From NCBI GenBank assembly GCA_903865745.1, contig CAIPKV010000073.1:1-62602 (forward strand): DNA of 62,602 nucleotides. The letters are read 5' to 3'. The position numbers were made by a program, and so were the translations under genes. The stretch is from an uncultured Verrucomicrobia subdivision 3 bacterium. Lineage in GTDB: Bacteria > Verrucomicrobiota > Verrucomicrobiia > Limisphaerales > UBA11358. The notes below the pieces were generated by a model, which was not told the origin of the DNA, did not search any database, and worked only from the letters and a program-made list of their open reading frames with translations. Below, piece by piece: positions 46,985 through 55,878 of this stretch. Every line of letters begins with the position of its first letter. Within the stretch, counting starts at the first letter, position 1.

Positions 46985-47093
46985 GGGCTGAATATGAGAC
47001 CGGTTGCGTCAGGCAGCAAGAATTCATACTCCACCCGAACCTGCGCTAACCTCAAAGTCTTTCAAACCACTGAAAATCTGGTATCATCTCATT

Positions 47094-47471
47094 ATGGACA
47101 TCGATTTGACCGGGTTTTCGGCGACACAAAAGCAGGCGCTTTTTGACCTCTTAATTCTGGCCATGTATGCGGACGGTCACCTTTCATCGGTGGAAGACGA
47201 GCGTTTGCAGAAATTATTGGCCGCGATGGGATTTGACGACGAGATTGATCGCCAACGTGAATTTGATGCCGCCGTGACCCGAATACGGCCGAGCATTCAA
47301 TCCATTCATAAAGCCAAGACGCAGGCACTTTTACTTGCCGACGCCTTCCAGACTCGCCCGCAGCACAAGCTGGTTTATGGGGCGGTTGAGCAGCTCATGA
47401 CCAGCGACAACAACGTAAGTACCTGGGAAAACACCCTGCTCATGGAACTGCGGATGAAATTCAGGCTGTGA
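47094..47471 (+). CDS. TerB-like protein
   Basis: 125 residues from ATG 47094; the frame extends upstream but the family start MDIDLTGFSATQKQALFDLL is here. The acidic helix pair ILAMYADGHLSSVEDERLQ is the TerB/DjlA-type metal-binding helical signature, and the rest is all-helical. TerB-like domains occur in tellurite-resistance and envelope-stress proteins and in many small stand-alone proteins of unknown role. It stands alone here, divergent from the hypothetical gene upstream. Confidence 0.75.
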   Translation: MDIDLTGFSATQKQALFDLLILAMYADGHLSSVEDERLQKLLAAMGFDDEIDRQREFDAAVTRIRPSIQSIHKAKTQALLLADAFQTRPQHKLVYGAVEQLMTSDNNVSTWENTLLMELRMKFRL

Positions 47472-47582
47472 ATTAGCCGTGCAATTTCCTCAATAAAATT
47501 CACATTTTTATCTTGGCGTACGGTTTCCAGCCAGCTTTAATGAGGGCTCGGCAACATTAACAACAAAAAACATAATACTATC

Positions 47583-47873
47583 ATGGCTAAAGCACTGACC
47601 AAATCACAAATCGCATCTGAAATCGCTGAAAAGAACGGCATCACCAAAAAACAATCCGTCGAGATTCTCGAACAACTCGCTGGCCTCGCCTACAAGCACG
47701 CCAAGGACTCGTTCACCATCCCCGGTCTCGGCAAACTCGTTTTGGTCAATCGCAAAGCCCGCGTCGGCCGTAACCCGGCGACTGGCGAAACGATCCAGAT
47801 CAAGGCCAAAAAGGTCGTGAAATTCCGCGTCGCCAAAGCGGCCAAGGACGCGATCTTGGGCGTGAAGAAATAA
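47583..47873 (+). CDS. hup: HU-family DNA-binding protein
   Basis: 96 residues, the usual HU size. It shows ALTKSQIASEIAEKNGITKK at the start, the dimer strand SFTIPGLGKLVLVNRKAR with the conserved arm (ARVGRNPATGETIQIKAKK), and a basic C-terminal helix. HU binds and bends DNA non-specifically and compacts the nucleoid. The arm keeps the proline of RNPATGE that intercalates at bends. It is a single gene with its own terminator immediately after it. Confidence 0.95.
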   Translation: MAKALTKSQIASEIAEKNGITKKQSVEILEQLAGLAYKHAKDSFTIPGLGKLVLVNRKARVGRNPATGETIQIKAKKVVKFRVAKAAKDAILGVKK

Positions 47874-47889
47874 TTTTCACCAGCTTATG

Positions 47890-47925
47890 AAGGCACTCTG
47901 ATTCTTTCAGAGTGCCTTTTTATTT
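47890..47925 (+). terminator. Rho-independent terminator of the HU gene
   Basis: AAGGCACTCTGA and its reverse complement TCAGAGTGCCTT form a perfect 12-bp stem around a short TTCT loop (47890-47917), followed by a T-rich tract. It lies 17 bp after the HU stop. Confidence 0.92.
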
Positions 47926-48013
47926 TTTTAGACTGTTCCGGTCCTGACTAGTGATAATATGCTTTTGCACCCATCTTACCTGTGATTAAGTTTAATATAT
48001 TAAATCCGGAATT

Positions 48014-51000
48014 ATGAAGCGAACCATATACCTGACGGCGGTTACTCTGGCGGCTTCGGTAATCACTGGCTTCGCCGGCCGACTGGAACAACCAATTAAT
48101 CTGACCAAACTTCAAACGCCCACATATACCGTCGAGGGCGATGCGTTTGTCCGCCACAATGGTGACCGCTATTGCAATCGCCCGCTCTATTGCAACCATA
48201 CTTACGCCGTAGCCTTGGGCGGCGACAAACCATTCTTAATGGTCGGTGATGACAAGTCCTGCTTGGGCAACTTGATGTTCGCCTTGCTCCGGCAGGGTCA
48301 GGGTAAATGGTTGCAACACGCCTCGGACATTACGTCCAAATATCGTCCCGGCCGCATGGAATGGATTGTCAAAGACCCAGCTTGGGGCAAGACCGCCATT
48401 TATCTGGAAGCCGTTCCCGCCGCAAATGGGGCGGGCGTGGTCGTGCGCATTCACGTGGAAAAATCCTTGCCCGGCGACACGTTATTGTGGGCGAGCGGCG
48501 GCTTTAACAACGCGAAGGAGGGCATACTGGGAGCCATGGACATGACCAGTCAAACTGTAAAATACATGTTACGTGGTTTTGCTGCGTCGGATTGCAAAAA
48601 CAATAAAGTCTTAACCCACGGCGCTTCTTGGACCTTGCAGTCGGTCACGGAAAAAGACCAGGACACGGCTGTGGGGATGTGCAGCACCGACACACAGGCC
48701 AGAATTGCCGATGCCAATTATTGGGAAAATCCGGCGGCACTTTTAGCCAGCCATGGCAATGAATTGCCCATGGCTTGTGGCACTGTGGCGCTGGTCGGGG
48801 GACAGGATTTATATTGGGGTTTGCGTAGTTCGCGGTCGGAAGGTGCGACCGCGCCGCCAACCCTTGCCGAACAATTCGCCGCTGGTTTACGCCGCGTGGT
48901 TGAGTTTGAGAAACGAGTGATTGTGGAGACTCCAGATTCGTGGCTCAACGCTGCTGTCGGCGCATCAGTTATTGCGAATGACGCGCACTTTCGCGATGGC
49001 ATATATACGCATTCTGGCATGCGCTGGGGCGTACCGTTGCTCGGTTGGCGCACTGTCTTTGGCGGTACCGTTTACGGCTGGCATGACCGCGTTAAAACCG
49101 ACGCCCAAAAGTTCATTAGCAAACAAATAACGGATTCTGATAAAACCACGGCTCACGCCAATCCGTCGGCGTTGCTCACGAGCCAGGCGCCGGACTCGCG
49201 GTTATTTGGCAAAGGCCGTATCGATTTTCATAATCCGCATCACTACGACATGCAAAGTCAGTTCTTCGATCAAGTACAACACGCCTGGCGCTGGACTGGC
49301 GATTCCGAATTGGAAAAGCTGCTTCGCCCAGCGCTCAACCTGCATTGCGAATACATCAAAGTCTGTTTTGATCCCAGCAATCTGGGCATTTACGAAAGCT
49401 ACGCCAACACCTGGCCAACCGACGACCAATGGTATAATGGCGGCGGCACTTCTGAAGAAACGGCATACGCCTATGCCTCGGAAAAAACCGCACTGCAACT
49501 GGCACAGCGGGTTGGCGACCAACCGAACATCCAGCTACATACCGCAAACCTCGAACGCATCCGCAAAGGCTTCTTCGATTTGCTGTGGATTCCCAGACTG
49601 GGTTATCCCGGGGCTTACCGCGAACAGATTGGCTACCAGCGACTGCATGAAAGCCCCTGGCTTTACGCAATCTTTTGCCCCATTGACGCCGGCTTGCTCG
49701 ACCCGGAACAGGCGGCGCAGGCCTTGCAATTTAGCGAATGGGGATTGGAGCGGGTGACCCTGCCTTACGGCGGCGAACAATGCTGGCCTTCCGACTGGTT
49801 GCCTTCAATCTGGTCGGTTCGCGAAATGTGGCCGGGCGACAACTATCAGCTGGCTCTGGCATATTTTCAAACCGGTCTGGCCGATGATGGCTGGAAAGTC
49901 CTCCACGGCACCTTCCCGCAGCAGTTACTGTACGGCAATGTTCCAGGAGACCTGGGGCATCCCGCTGGCGGAACGGACTTCAACGATTGCAACAGCACCT
50001 TTGCCCGAGCAGTGGTGGAAGGCTTGTTTGGCTATCGTCCAGACTATCCGAATGGCCGCGTCACCATTGCGCCGCAATTTCCAAATGAATGGGAGCATGC
50101 CTTGATTCGAACCCCGGACGTAAGCCTCAAATATGTCCACCATAACGAGACTAGCAAACTTGATATCACGCTGGCACAGGCCGCTGAACTGACCGTGCAA
50201 GTGCCCATTTCAACCACAGCCGTGCAAGCGGTGACGGTGAATGGCCAGCCGACAAAATTTGAGCTGATCCCCGGCTTTGGCCGCAGTCTGGTGGAGTTGA
50301 CGTTGCCCCGCACAAATTCGGCCGCCATCGAAGTAACTTGTCAGGACACCCGTAAGGTTTATCCAGCAACTTATCTATCCGGCAACAGTGGTGACTCTGT
50401 GACACTTCAGGCCGAGGACGGCCAGTTGGTTGATTTTCATGATCCTCAAGGCGTATTGAAAGATGTCCAGCTACAAAATGGGACGCTGGCCGGCGTACTG
50501 ACGACCAATGCCGGGAATCATTTGGTGTTCGGCTTGGCCCAAGTGGGAGCTGCCAAGCAATGGCGTCTCTTCAAAATAAAAGTGACCGACGCGCAGGCTG
50601 ATAAATATCTCGCAGACAAAACTCGCGTGGAAATCGCCGCCACTGCGCAGTGGGATACCGTTAATCTGCAAGCCGTGCTCAATGGCGACATCCGCACCAT
50701 CTACCAGCAGAAGTATCTTTCGCCGCGCCCGAATACCTGTTCGCTGCGACTCGCGACCGATGGTTATTCAACCTGGCAACAGGTCCTCAGCAAAGACTTT
50801 CACGCGCCGGAAATAAGCCTGAACCTGGTACCGACGCTGCTCGACCGAAAGGGACAACTCCTGACCAGTAATAACGTACCGTTTATCTGGCCGGGCGAGA
50901 AAACGAACATCGCCTTCACTTCGCAATGGGACAACTGGCCAAAAACAATCACCGTCCCCGTGAATAAAACCGGCCAGGCCATTTGGTTTTTGTTGTGCGG

Positions 51001-51322
51001 TACAACCGACCCGATGGAAGTGCGCATCGCCAATGCCGAGTTGCGATTGAAGTATGCCGACGGCGTCGTGGAAAAGCTGGAACTGATTCCGCCCTTCAAC
51101 TTCTGGACCCTTTGCCCGTTCGGCGGCATCGACTATGATTATCAACGTGACGGGTTTGCCTTGCCGAAAGTGCCGCCGCTCACCGTGCAACTGGGTCAGA
51201 ACTGCCGGGCCGTGGTCTTGCCGTGGCGACTGCGCCCCGGCGTCCCGCTGGCCAGTGTCACCTTGGAAACCTTGTCCCAAGAAGTGGTTATTGGCCTGAT
51301 GGGCGTGACCGTGATGAACTAG
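48014..51322 (+). CDS. Very large secreted DUF4450-like glycosidase
   Basis: 1102 residues with a signal peptide (MKRTIYLTAVTLAASVITGFA). The first 300 residues form beta-rich domains (TYTVEGDAFVRHNGDRYCNRPLYC in part; VGGQDLYWGLRSSRS). A six-hairpin (alpha/alpha) barrel region follows, with GMRWGVPLLGWRTVFGG, LGIYESYANTWPTDDQWYNGG, LPYGGEQCWPSDWLPSIWSVRE and GHPAGGTDFNDCNSTFARA. The end is a set of jelly-roll domains. The sequence order resembles the DUF4450 proteins of Bacteroidota polysaccharide utilisation loci. Acidic residues around DDQWYNGGGTSEE and GGTDFND are candidate catalytic sites. The substrate is unknown, and no transporter lies next to it. Confidence 0.7.
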   Translation: MKRTIYLTAVTLAASVITGFAGRLEQPINLTKLQTPTYTVEGDAFVRHNGDRYCNRPLYCNHTYAVALGGDKPFLMVGDDKSCLGNLMFALLRQGQGKWLQHASDITSKYRPGRMEWIVKDPAWGKTAIYLEAVPAANGAGVVVRIHVEKSLPGDTLLWASGGFNNAKEGILGAMDMTSQTVKYMLRGFAASDCKNNKVLTHGASWTLQSVTEKDQDTAVGMCSTDTQARIADANYWENPAALLASHGNELPMACGTVALVGGQDLYWGLRSSRSEGATAPPTLAEQFAAGLRRVVEFEKRVIVETPDSWLNAAVGASVIANDAHFRDGIYTHSGMRWGVPLLGWRTVFGGTVYGWHDRVKTDAQKFISKQITDSDKTTAHANPSALLTSQAPDSRLFGKGRIDFHNPHHYDMQSQFFDQVQHAWRWTGDSELEKLLRPALNLHCEYIKVCFDPSNLGIYESYANTWPTDDQWYNGGGTSEETAYAYASEKTALQLAQRVGDQPNIQLHTANLERIRKGFFDLLWIPRLGYPGAYREQIGYQRLHESPWLYAIFCPIDAGLLDPEQAAQALQFSEWGLERVTLPYGGEQCWPSDWLPSIWSVREMWPGDNYQLALAYFQTGLADDGWKVLHGTFPQQLLYGNVPGDLGHPAGGTDFNDCNSTFARAVVEGLFGYRPDYPNGRVTIAPQFPNEWEHALIRTPDVSLKYVHHNETSKLDITLAQAAELTVQVPISTTAVQAVTVNGQPTKFELIPGFGRSLVELTLPRTNSAAIEVTCQDTRKVYPATYLSGNSGDSVTLQAEDGQLVDFHDPQGVLKDVQLQNGTLAGVLTTNAGNHLVFGLAQVGAAKQWRLFKIKVTDAQADKYLADKTRVEIAATAQWDTVNLQAVLNGDIRTIYQQKYLSPRPNTCSLRLATDGYSTWQQVLSKDFHAPEISLNLVPTLLDRKGQLLTSNNVPFIWPGEKTNIAFTSQWDNWPKTITVPVNKTGQAIWFLLCGTTDPMEVRIANAELRLKYADGVVEKLELIPPFNFWTLCPFGGIDYDYQRDGFALPKVPPLTVQLGQNCRAVVLPWRLRPGVPLASVTLETLSQEVVIGLMGVTVMN

Positions 51323-51336
51323 GGCGAACGGTCCCG

Positions 51337-53454
51337 TTAATTTGCCCAGAGCGTGCCAGCAGAACTGACGGGCATGAACTGGTTATTGCCAATGTATTGC
51401 AGTTCCACCGCCGAGCCTTGGCTGCCGGTGAGCGTTCCGTTTGTGCTGGTAGTGCTTTGCGCGGCGGCGGCTGAATAATAAATTTGCCCAGAGGCAGAAT
51501 TGACCGCACCGGCTAGCTTGGTTCCGTCCGCCGAGGCGGCCAAGGCCGACCAGACCTGATTGGTCGAACCACTGAGCGGGGACCAGTTTGCCCCAAAATT
51601 AGCCGAGGCATAGATGAGGCCGCTGCTGACGCCCGCGATGAGCCGCGTGCAATCCGCAGACGCGGTGAGGCAACCCCAGTTTGTCAAAGGTGCGGTCGTG
51701 ATGTTCCAGTTCGCGCCACTGTTAGTGGAAGTATAAATGCCGCCGGGGTTGACGCAGGCGGCTAGCTTGGTGCCGTCGGCGGAAATGACGAGACCGGTAA
51801 CCGCCCGGTTGGTCAGATTCACACTGCCAGCAACCTTAGAAAACACATTACCGTTGGCGCTGCCAGCAGCATAATTTCCGCCATTACCCGCATAAGCCAC
51901 GACACCCCAATTATTGCCGGTCGCGCCGATGCTAGCCCAACTGTTGGCGGGGCTGGCAGGATTGTTAGTGTAAACAAGACTGCTCTGCCGCGAGGCGATG
52001 ATGCTCTTGCCATCTGAGGAACAGGCGACATCAACCCATTGATATACGCCACTGCCGGGAGCGTCACTCCAAGACGACGTCGCCCCGGCGTTGGTGGAAA
52101 TTTGAACCGCCTTGGAAGTACCGGTGGTCACAGCGAATACCGTCTGACCGTTGGCCGAGGTGGCCACGGCATTCCATGAGCCGGCCGAAATGACGTTTCC
52201 ACTCCAAGTATGGCCGGCATCCGTAGAAGTAGACACACCGGCACTGCTAGCCGCATACATGATTGTACTATCATCGGAAGCGGCAAGCGAAAGCCAATTG
52301 GCGCTGCCGGCAGATGAGACCAGCCAGAGGGATGGACGGTAGCTGACAAAATTGCCGATGATGGACTGGTTCGTCCCCTGCCCCACACACCAGCCACCGG
52401 CACCCGCACCGGAGATGCGGACGATATCGCCGATGTAAAGACTAGCGCTTGGTGGCAAACTGACCGTGGTGAACTGCGGGCTCGTCAGGAGATAGCCGGT
52501 ATCCGGCAACGCCGTTACCGCCGTGTTGGAAACCACAATCCAGCCAACCAGTCCGTTGCCAAAGAAGCTGCCGGTGAAATTATTAGCGCGGTTGGTGAAG
52601 TTATTCGCGCCATTAAAGTAATTCGAGCCGGTGAAACTGTTTGCGCTCGTGAACACATTGGAGCCGCTAAAAGTCTGGTTGCCATTCAGGAACGCCACAT
52701 TAGTCGAGAGCCGCATGTCCGCCACCGTGCCAGTGGTTACTTGCGTGCCGTTCAAGTTCGTCACGAGCGCACCGTTGCCAATGAAGTTGCCGGTAAAACT
52801 GTTGCCACCATTGGTAAAACTATTCACCCCGGAGAACGTCTGGTTCGTGTTCAGCAGCGCTACATTCGGCGTGAGCCGCGCATCAGCCACCGTACCGAAT
52901 GTCACCTGCGAACCATTCAGGTTCGTCAGCGACCCACCGTTGCCGATGAACGTGCCGTTCAAACTATTGCTCGCATTGGCGAAACTTACCTGACTGGTAT
53001 AAGTGCCCGCAATCTGTGCCGAGGGCAACGCGCCGACCAACTGCGTCGTACCCAGTGTGCCGAACAGGTTGCTCGCACCCGTGGCAAAGATGGCGTACGG
53101 CACTGGCAACACCGGCTGGCGCGGAGCCAGACCCGTGAAAACGCCCGGACCCGCCGGGCGCACCGCGAGATCGAGCCACTCATTCGCGCCGGTGAAAATA
53201 CCCGGACCAAAATCAAGCGTCACAGTGAACAACCCGTTGCTCACGGACACCGCAGAATTGGTCAGAGTCGCGCTGACCGGACTGCCACCGGCGACGACGT
53301 TGTAAACCGCGAACTGGAAATCATACGAGCCATTGGCGGGCGCACCGGCGACGTTCAAGCGGCCTTGATAGGTGAAGGCCGTCCCTTGCGCATCCGCGCG
53401 CAAGGCGGCGCTCACGAGCATCAGGAGCAATAAGATTCGGCAATTCACAACCAT
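51337..53454 (-). CDS. Secreted tail-fibre-like repeat protein with BNR/propeller region
   Basis: About 705 residues from ATG 53454 (TTG 53472 also in frame). It has a signal peptide (VVNCRILLLLMLVSAALRADA). A domain of about 120 residues starts FTYQGRLNVAGAPANGSYDF, common at the front of verrucomicrobial and planctomycete surface proteins. The next part has repeated units GNFIGNGALVTNLNGTQVTTGTVADMRLS-type and NNFTNRANNFTGSFFG-type, recalling phage tail-fibre stalks. The C-terminal half is a beta-propeller of BNR-like blades (TSTDAGHTWSG, STNSGANWNITTAP, ASANFGANWSPLSG). It is probably a surface or adhesive protein. Confidence 0.8.
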   Translation of the reverse strand: MVVNCRILLLLMLVSAALRADAQGTAFTYQGRLNVAGAPANGSYDFQFAVYNVVAGGSPVSATLTNSAVSVSNGLFTVTLDFGPGIFTGANEWLDLAVRPAGPGVFTGLAPRQPVLPVPYAIFATGASNLFGTLGTTQLVGALPSAQIAGTYTSQVSFANASNSLNGTFIGNGGSLTNLNGSQVTFGTVADARLTPNVALLNTNQTFSGVNSFTNGGNSFTGNFIGNGALVTNLNGTQVTTGTVADMRLSTNVAFLNGNQTFSGSNVFTSANSFTGSNYFNGANNFTNRANNFTGSFFGNGLVGWIVVSNTAVTALPDTGYLLTSPQFTTVSLPPSASLYIGDIVRISGAGAGGWCVGQGTNQSIIGNFVSYRPSLWLVSSAGSANWLSLAASDDSTIMYAASSAGVSTSTDAGHTWSGNVISAGSWNAVATSANGQTVFAVTTGTSKAVQISTNAGATSSWSDAPGSGVYQWVDVACSSDGKSIIASRQSSLVYTNNPASPANSWASIGATGNNWGVVAYAGNGGNYAAGSANGNVFSKVAGSVNLTNRAVTGLVISADGTKLAACVNPGGIYTSTNSGANWNITTAPLTNWGCLTASADCTRLIAGVSSGLIYASANFGANWSPLSGSTNQVWSALAASADGTKLAGAVNSASGQIYYSAAAAQSTTSTNGTLTGSQGSAVELQYIGNNQFMPVSSAGTLWAN

Positions 53455-53496
53455 ATAGTGGCGGGGGAACAAACGCTTTTCAATGTTGAATCCCGC

Positions 53497-54372
53497 TCAC
53501 CGGGTGGACAAAGCCGCGAGAATCTCCGACGGCGGCTGGAGTTGGCCGAGCGTGTTGGTCGCCGGCGCGCCCGCATTAATCCACCATTTCAAGACCGCGA
53601 TCTCGGCGGCGGTCAGCTGCGGCTTGCCATCCGGCGGCATATGGTCATCGTCACTCGCGGGCAGCAGCGCGCGCTCCAGCAGCGGACTTTGCGCGGCGTC
53701 ACCGGGCTTGATGGCAATATCATCCTTACCCCCGCGCTGCAATCCCGCATACGAATCGAGGCGCAGGTCGCCCTTGGTTTTCTGCGGACCGTGACAGCTC
53801 ACGCACTTGCCTTGAAAAATCGGCTCAATGACGCCGGTGAAAACTGGTTGCGCGAGCAACTCATTGATCGAAACCACCGTAGCGTTTCCCGCCTTCGACG
53901 CTGTCTTAGAGGTGGCCGTGATGCCCAGCAATTTCTTAAGCGGTGCCGGCGCATATTGAGTGAGATAATCACTGCCATGCGTCAGCGAACCGCCCAGGTG
54001 CCCGGCTACCATCAGCACACCGACCGCGACCAGCAAGGCGACGCGATACGCCACCAACTTTCCGCGCCAGAATAAAACCGCCGCGACCACCGTCAGCACC
54101 GCTGTACCGATGCCCAGCCATTTATGCCACGCGAGCAGCGTTTCATCATAGCCACCGGCGAGCGACAACAGCCAACCGCAGACCGCCGTCACCACCGCGA
54201 GCGGCGCGGCGAGCGCGAGGATGAAGCCTGCACTGGCAGCCGCATTTTTGAAGCGTGGGAGCAGCGCGAAGATTTCCAGAGTAGCCAGCGCCGCCAACAT
54301 GCCGATGGGCAGATGCACCAGCAATACGTGGAAGTGACCGAAGAAAAGCAGAATGTCGGGTGGCGGGTACAA
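53497..54372 (-). CDS. DUF2231 membrane domain-cytochrome c fusion
   Basis: 291 residues from TTG 54372; there is no ATG nearby, so the start is less certain. Four hydrophobic segments in the first 140 residues (HVLLVHLPIGMLAALATL, FILALAAPLAVVTAVCG, GTAVLTVVAAVLFW, VALLVAVGVLMVAGHLGG) match the DUF2231 membrane domain. The C-terminal part is a planctomycete-type cytochrome c with the haem motif CVSCH at residues 190-194 and a later MPPDGKPQLT with a probable methionine ligand. It likely carries electrons at the periplasmic face. The same fusion is common in Verrucomicrobiota and Planctomycetota. Confidence 0.85.
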   Translation of the reverse strand: MYPPPDILLFFGHFHVLLVHLPIGMLAALATLEIFALLPRFKNAAASAGFILALAAPLAVVTAVCGWLLSLAGGYDETLLAWHKWLGIGTAVLTVVAAVLFWRGKLVAYRVALLVAVGVLMVAGHLGGSLTHGSDYLTQYAPAPLKKLLGITATSKTASKAGNATVVSINELLAQPVFTGVIEPIFQGKCVSCHGPQKTKGDLRLDSYAGLQRGGKDDIAIKPGDAAQSPLLERALLPASDDDHMPPDGKPQLTAAEIAVLKWWINAGAPATNTLGQLQPPSEILAALSTR

Positions 54373-54480
54373 GCTAATGAGTTTTAAGCAGTCTCAACTG
54401 GTTTGCAGATGCTACGGCGAGCCCTTGGCGAATCAAGCGCATTCTCCATTTCAGCCGCGAAGGCAACCGTCGCCAGCGCT

Positions 54481-55116
54481 TCACACCTCAAACCCAGGCA
54501 GATTCTTGAAGTGGCCGTTGAGCTGGATCTTCTCCTTCAAGGATTCCATGCTGGCGAGGATGGGCAACACCCGTTCCAGATGCCGCCGCAGATACTGCTG
54601 GCGTTCAACCTCGGAAAAAAGCGCCAGCAATTCATATTCCTCAGCCAGCGTCAGGCCCACATGATGCGCCACATCGTAGCTGGTCAATTGCGATTCCGGT
54701 TTGGGCAGCTGCTTTTTGACCTTGAGCAAGGCATGCAACTTTCTGGTATCCGCCACCAGCTGACGCATCACCTTCGCCTCCCCCTTTTCATCGATATCGG
54801 GATAGGTCACGATGGCGGCGCTGTAGAGTTTGCCCGGATAAACTTTACGGAACTCCACCACGTTGAAAATTCGTCCGCCCCGGGTTTTAATATCCATCTG
54901 GCCGTCGGCTTGGACATTGGCGACGCTGCTCAATTCCACCAGCGTCCCCAGCAAGCCGATCTTCCGGCCCACCACGGTCGGAATGCCGAACGGCTTTTTG
55001 TTTTTCACGGTGTCATTGATCAACTGCTGATAGCGCGGCTCAAAGATGTGGAGGTTCAATTCGTCGCCGGGATACACCACAACTTCGAGCGGGAAGATGG
55101 GAATTAGTTGTTCCAT
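54481..55116 (-). CDS. LON substrate-binding domain protein
   Basis: 211 residues from ATG 55116, where the family start EQLIPIFPLEVVVYPGDELN lies; the frame extends ten residues upstream. Landmarks are LHIFEPRYQQLI, FGIPTVVGRK and GTLVELSSVANVQADGQMDI, all of the Lon N-terminal (LAN) domain. Neither an AAA ATPase nor the protease part is attached. Such stand-alone proteins are widespread; their role is not firmly known, and many are annotated as peptidase S16-like. Confidence 0.85.
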   Translation of the reverse strand: MEQLIPIFPLEVVVYPGDELNLHIFEPRYQQLINDTVKNKKPFGIPTVVGRKIGLLGTLVELSSVANVQADGQMDIKTRGGRIFNVVEFRKVYPGKLYSAAIVTYPDIDEKGEAKVMRQLVADTRKLHALLKVKKQLPKPESQLTSYDVAHHVGLTLAEEYELLALFSEVERQQYLRRHLERVLPILASMESLKEKIQLNGHFKNLPGFEV

Positions 55117-55210
55117 AATAATGAGCGGCGCGCGCCGCGTTGCCAATCTAATCGCGACGGCTATTAACGCAAGTTCTGACCGGCTGGAACCGGGCTTGAG
55201 GGGAATGGCA

Positions 55211-55857
55211 TACCGCGAAAGACGCTAAATACGCGAAAAGAGAACAGCCGCACTTTAGGTTGTCACCGCCGGTCATTGCTTGGCGACCGCCGATTCTCCA
55301 TGGGCAACCACCAGTCACTCGCCGTCGACGGCCAGTCATTCGCCGTCGCCAGCCAGTCATTCGCCGTCGCCAGCCAGTCATTCGCCGTCGCCAGCCAGCC
55401 ATTCGCCGTCGCCAGCCAGCCATTCGCCGTCGACCACCAGCCATTCGCCGTCGACCACCAGCCATTCGCCGTCGACCACCAGACGTTGCCGGTCGGCGGC
55501 CAGTCATCGGCGGTCGACGGCGAGCCATCGGCGGTCGCCAGCCAATGATTGGCGGTCGCCTTTCAATTTAGCGCTCACCACCCCGGAACCTTCCTATAAC
55601 CCACCAAAGAGCAGCTAGTTATGCCCCAGCAAGCTTATATTCACCACACCGAGCTCGGTCTGCCCTCGCCAAACCCCAAACCCTCCCCCAGCCTACAGCC
55701 AGCCGAACCCCGGCCGGGCGTATTGCCCCTTCCCACAGGCTTGGAAACTTAACGGCGAGGGAGGATCGTTAGAGAACTGCGCAACGTGCTTGCCTTGCTT
55801 CAGGTGGCACTCCGCAAGGAGCCCTGCCCGTTCGCGTATTTAGCGTATTTCGCGGTA
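55211..55857. mobile_element. Possible non-autonomous element bounded by 27-bp inverted repeats
   Basis: The left arm at 55211-55237 starts TACCGCGAAAGACGCTAAAT, and the right arm at 55831-55857 is its reverse complement with a single mismatch at base 11. The enclosed 593 bp have no gene and contain the 21-bp minisatellite. Inverted ends around short non-coding DNA suggest a MITE-like element. The arms resemble repeats of the CGCGAAA/CGCTAAATACGCG kind that are scattered in many environmental genomes, so two dispersed repeats lying in opposite directions is the other explanation. No flanking target duplication was identified. Confidence 0.45.
55270..55563. repeat. 21-bp tandem repeat (minisatellite), about 14 units
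   Basis: The core unit is CAGTCATTCGCCGTCGCCAG plus C. Units start every 21 bp from 55312: two or three near-identical copies, then variants ending CGACCAC (55417-55479), then variants with CGGCGGTCG. Diverged units extend left to 55270 and right to 55563. The graded change along the array indicates repeated duplication. The 21-bp period equals two helical turns and keeps reading frames open. Confidence 0.9.
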
Positions 55858-55878
55858 AGTATCCGGCTTTGCCCCTAG

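Larger units (their letters stand above)
55117..55878. other. Non-coding stretch holding a minisatellite within inverted repeats
   Basis: 762 bp between two minus-strand genes. A 27-bp inverted repeat (55211-55237 and 55831-55857) encloses a 21-bp tandem repeat (55270-55563). Frames open on both strands across the tandem repeat arise from its 21-bp period and simple composition, so no gene is called. Confidence 0.7.

Noticed and set aside
55270-55563. CRISPR array
   Set aside because: The 21-bp units are directly adjacent with no spacers, and there are no cas genes.
55260-55618. Several overlapping frames on both strands across the tandem repeat (for example heptad SHSPSPA or RRRMAGW proteins)
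   Set aside because: The 21-bp period keeps every frame open without selection, and no ribosome site, signal or conserved non-repetitive part supports a protein.
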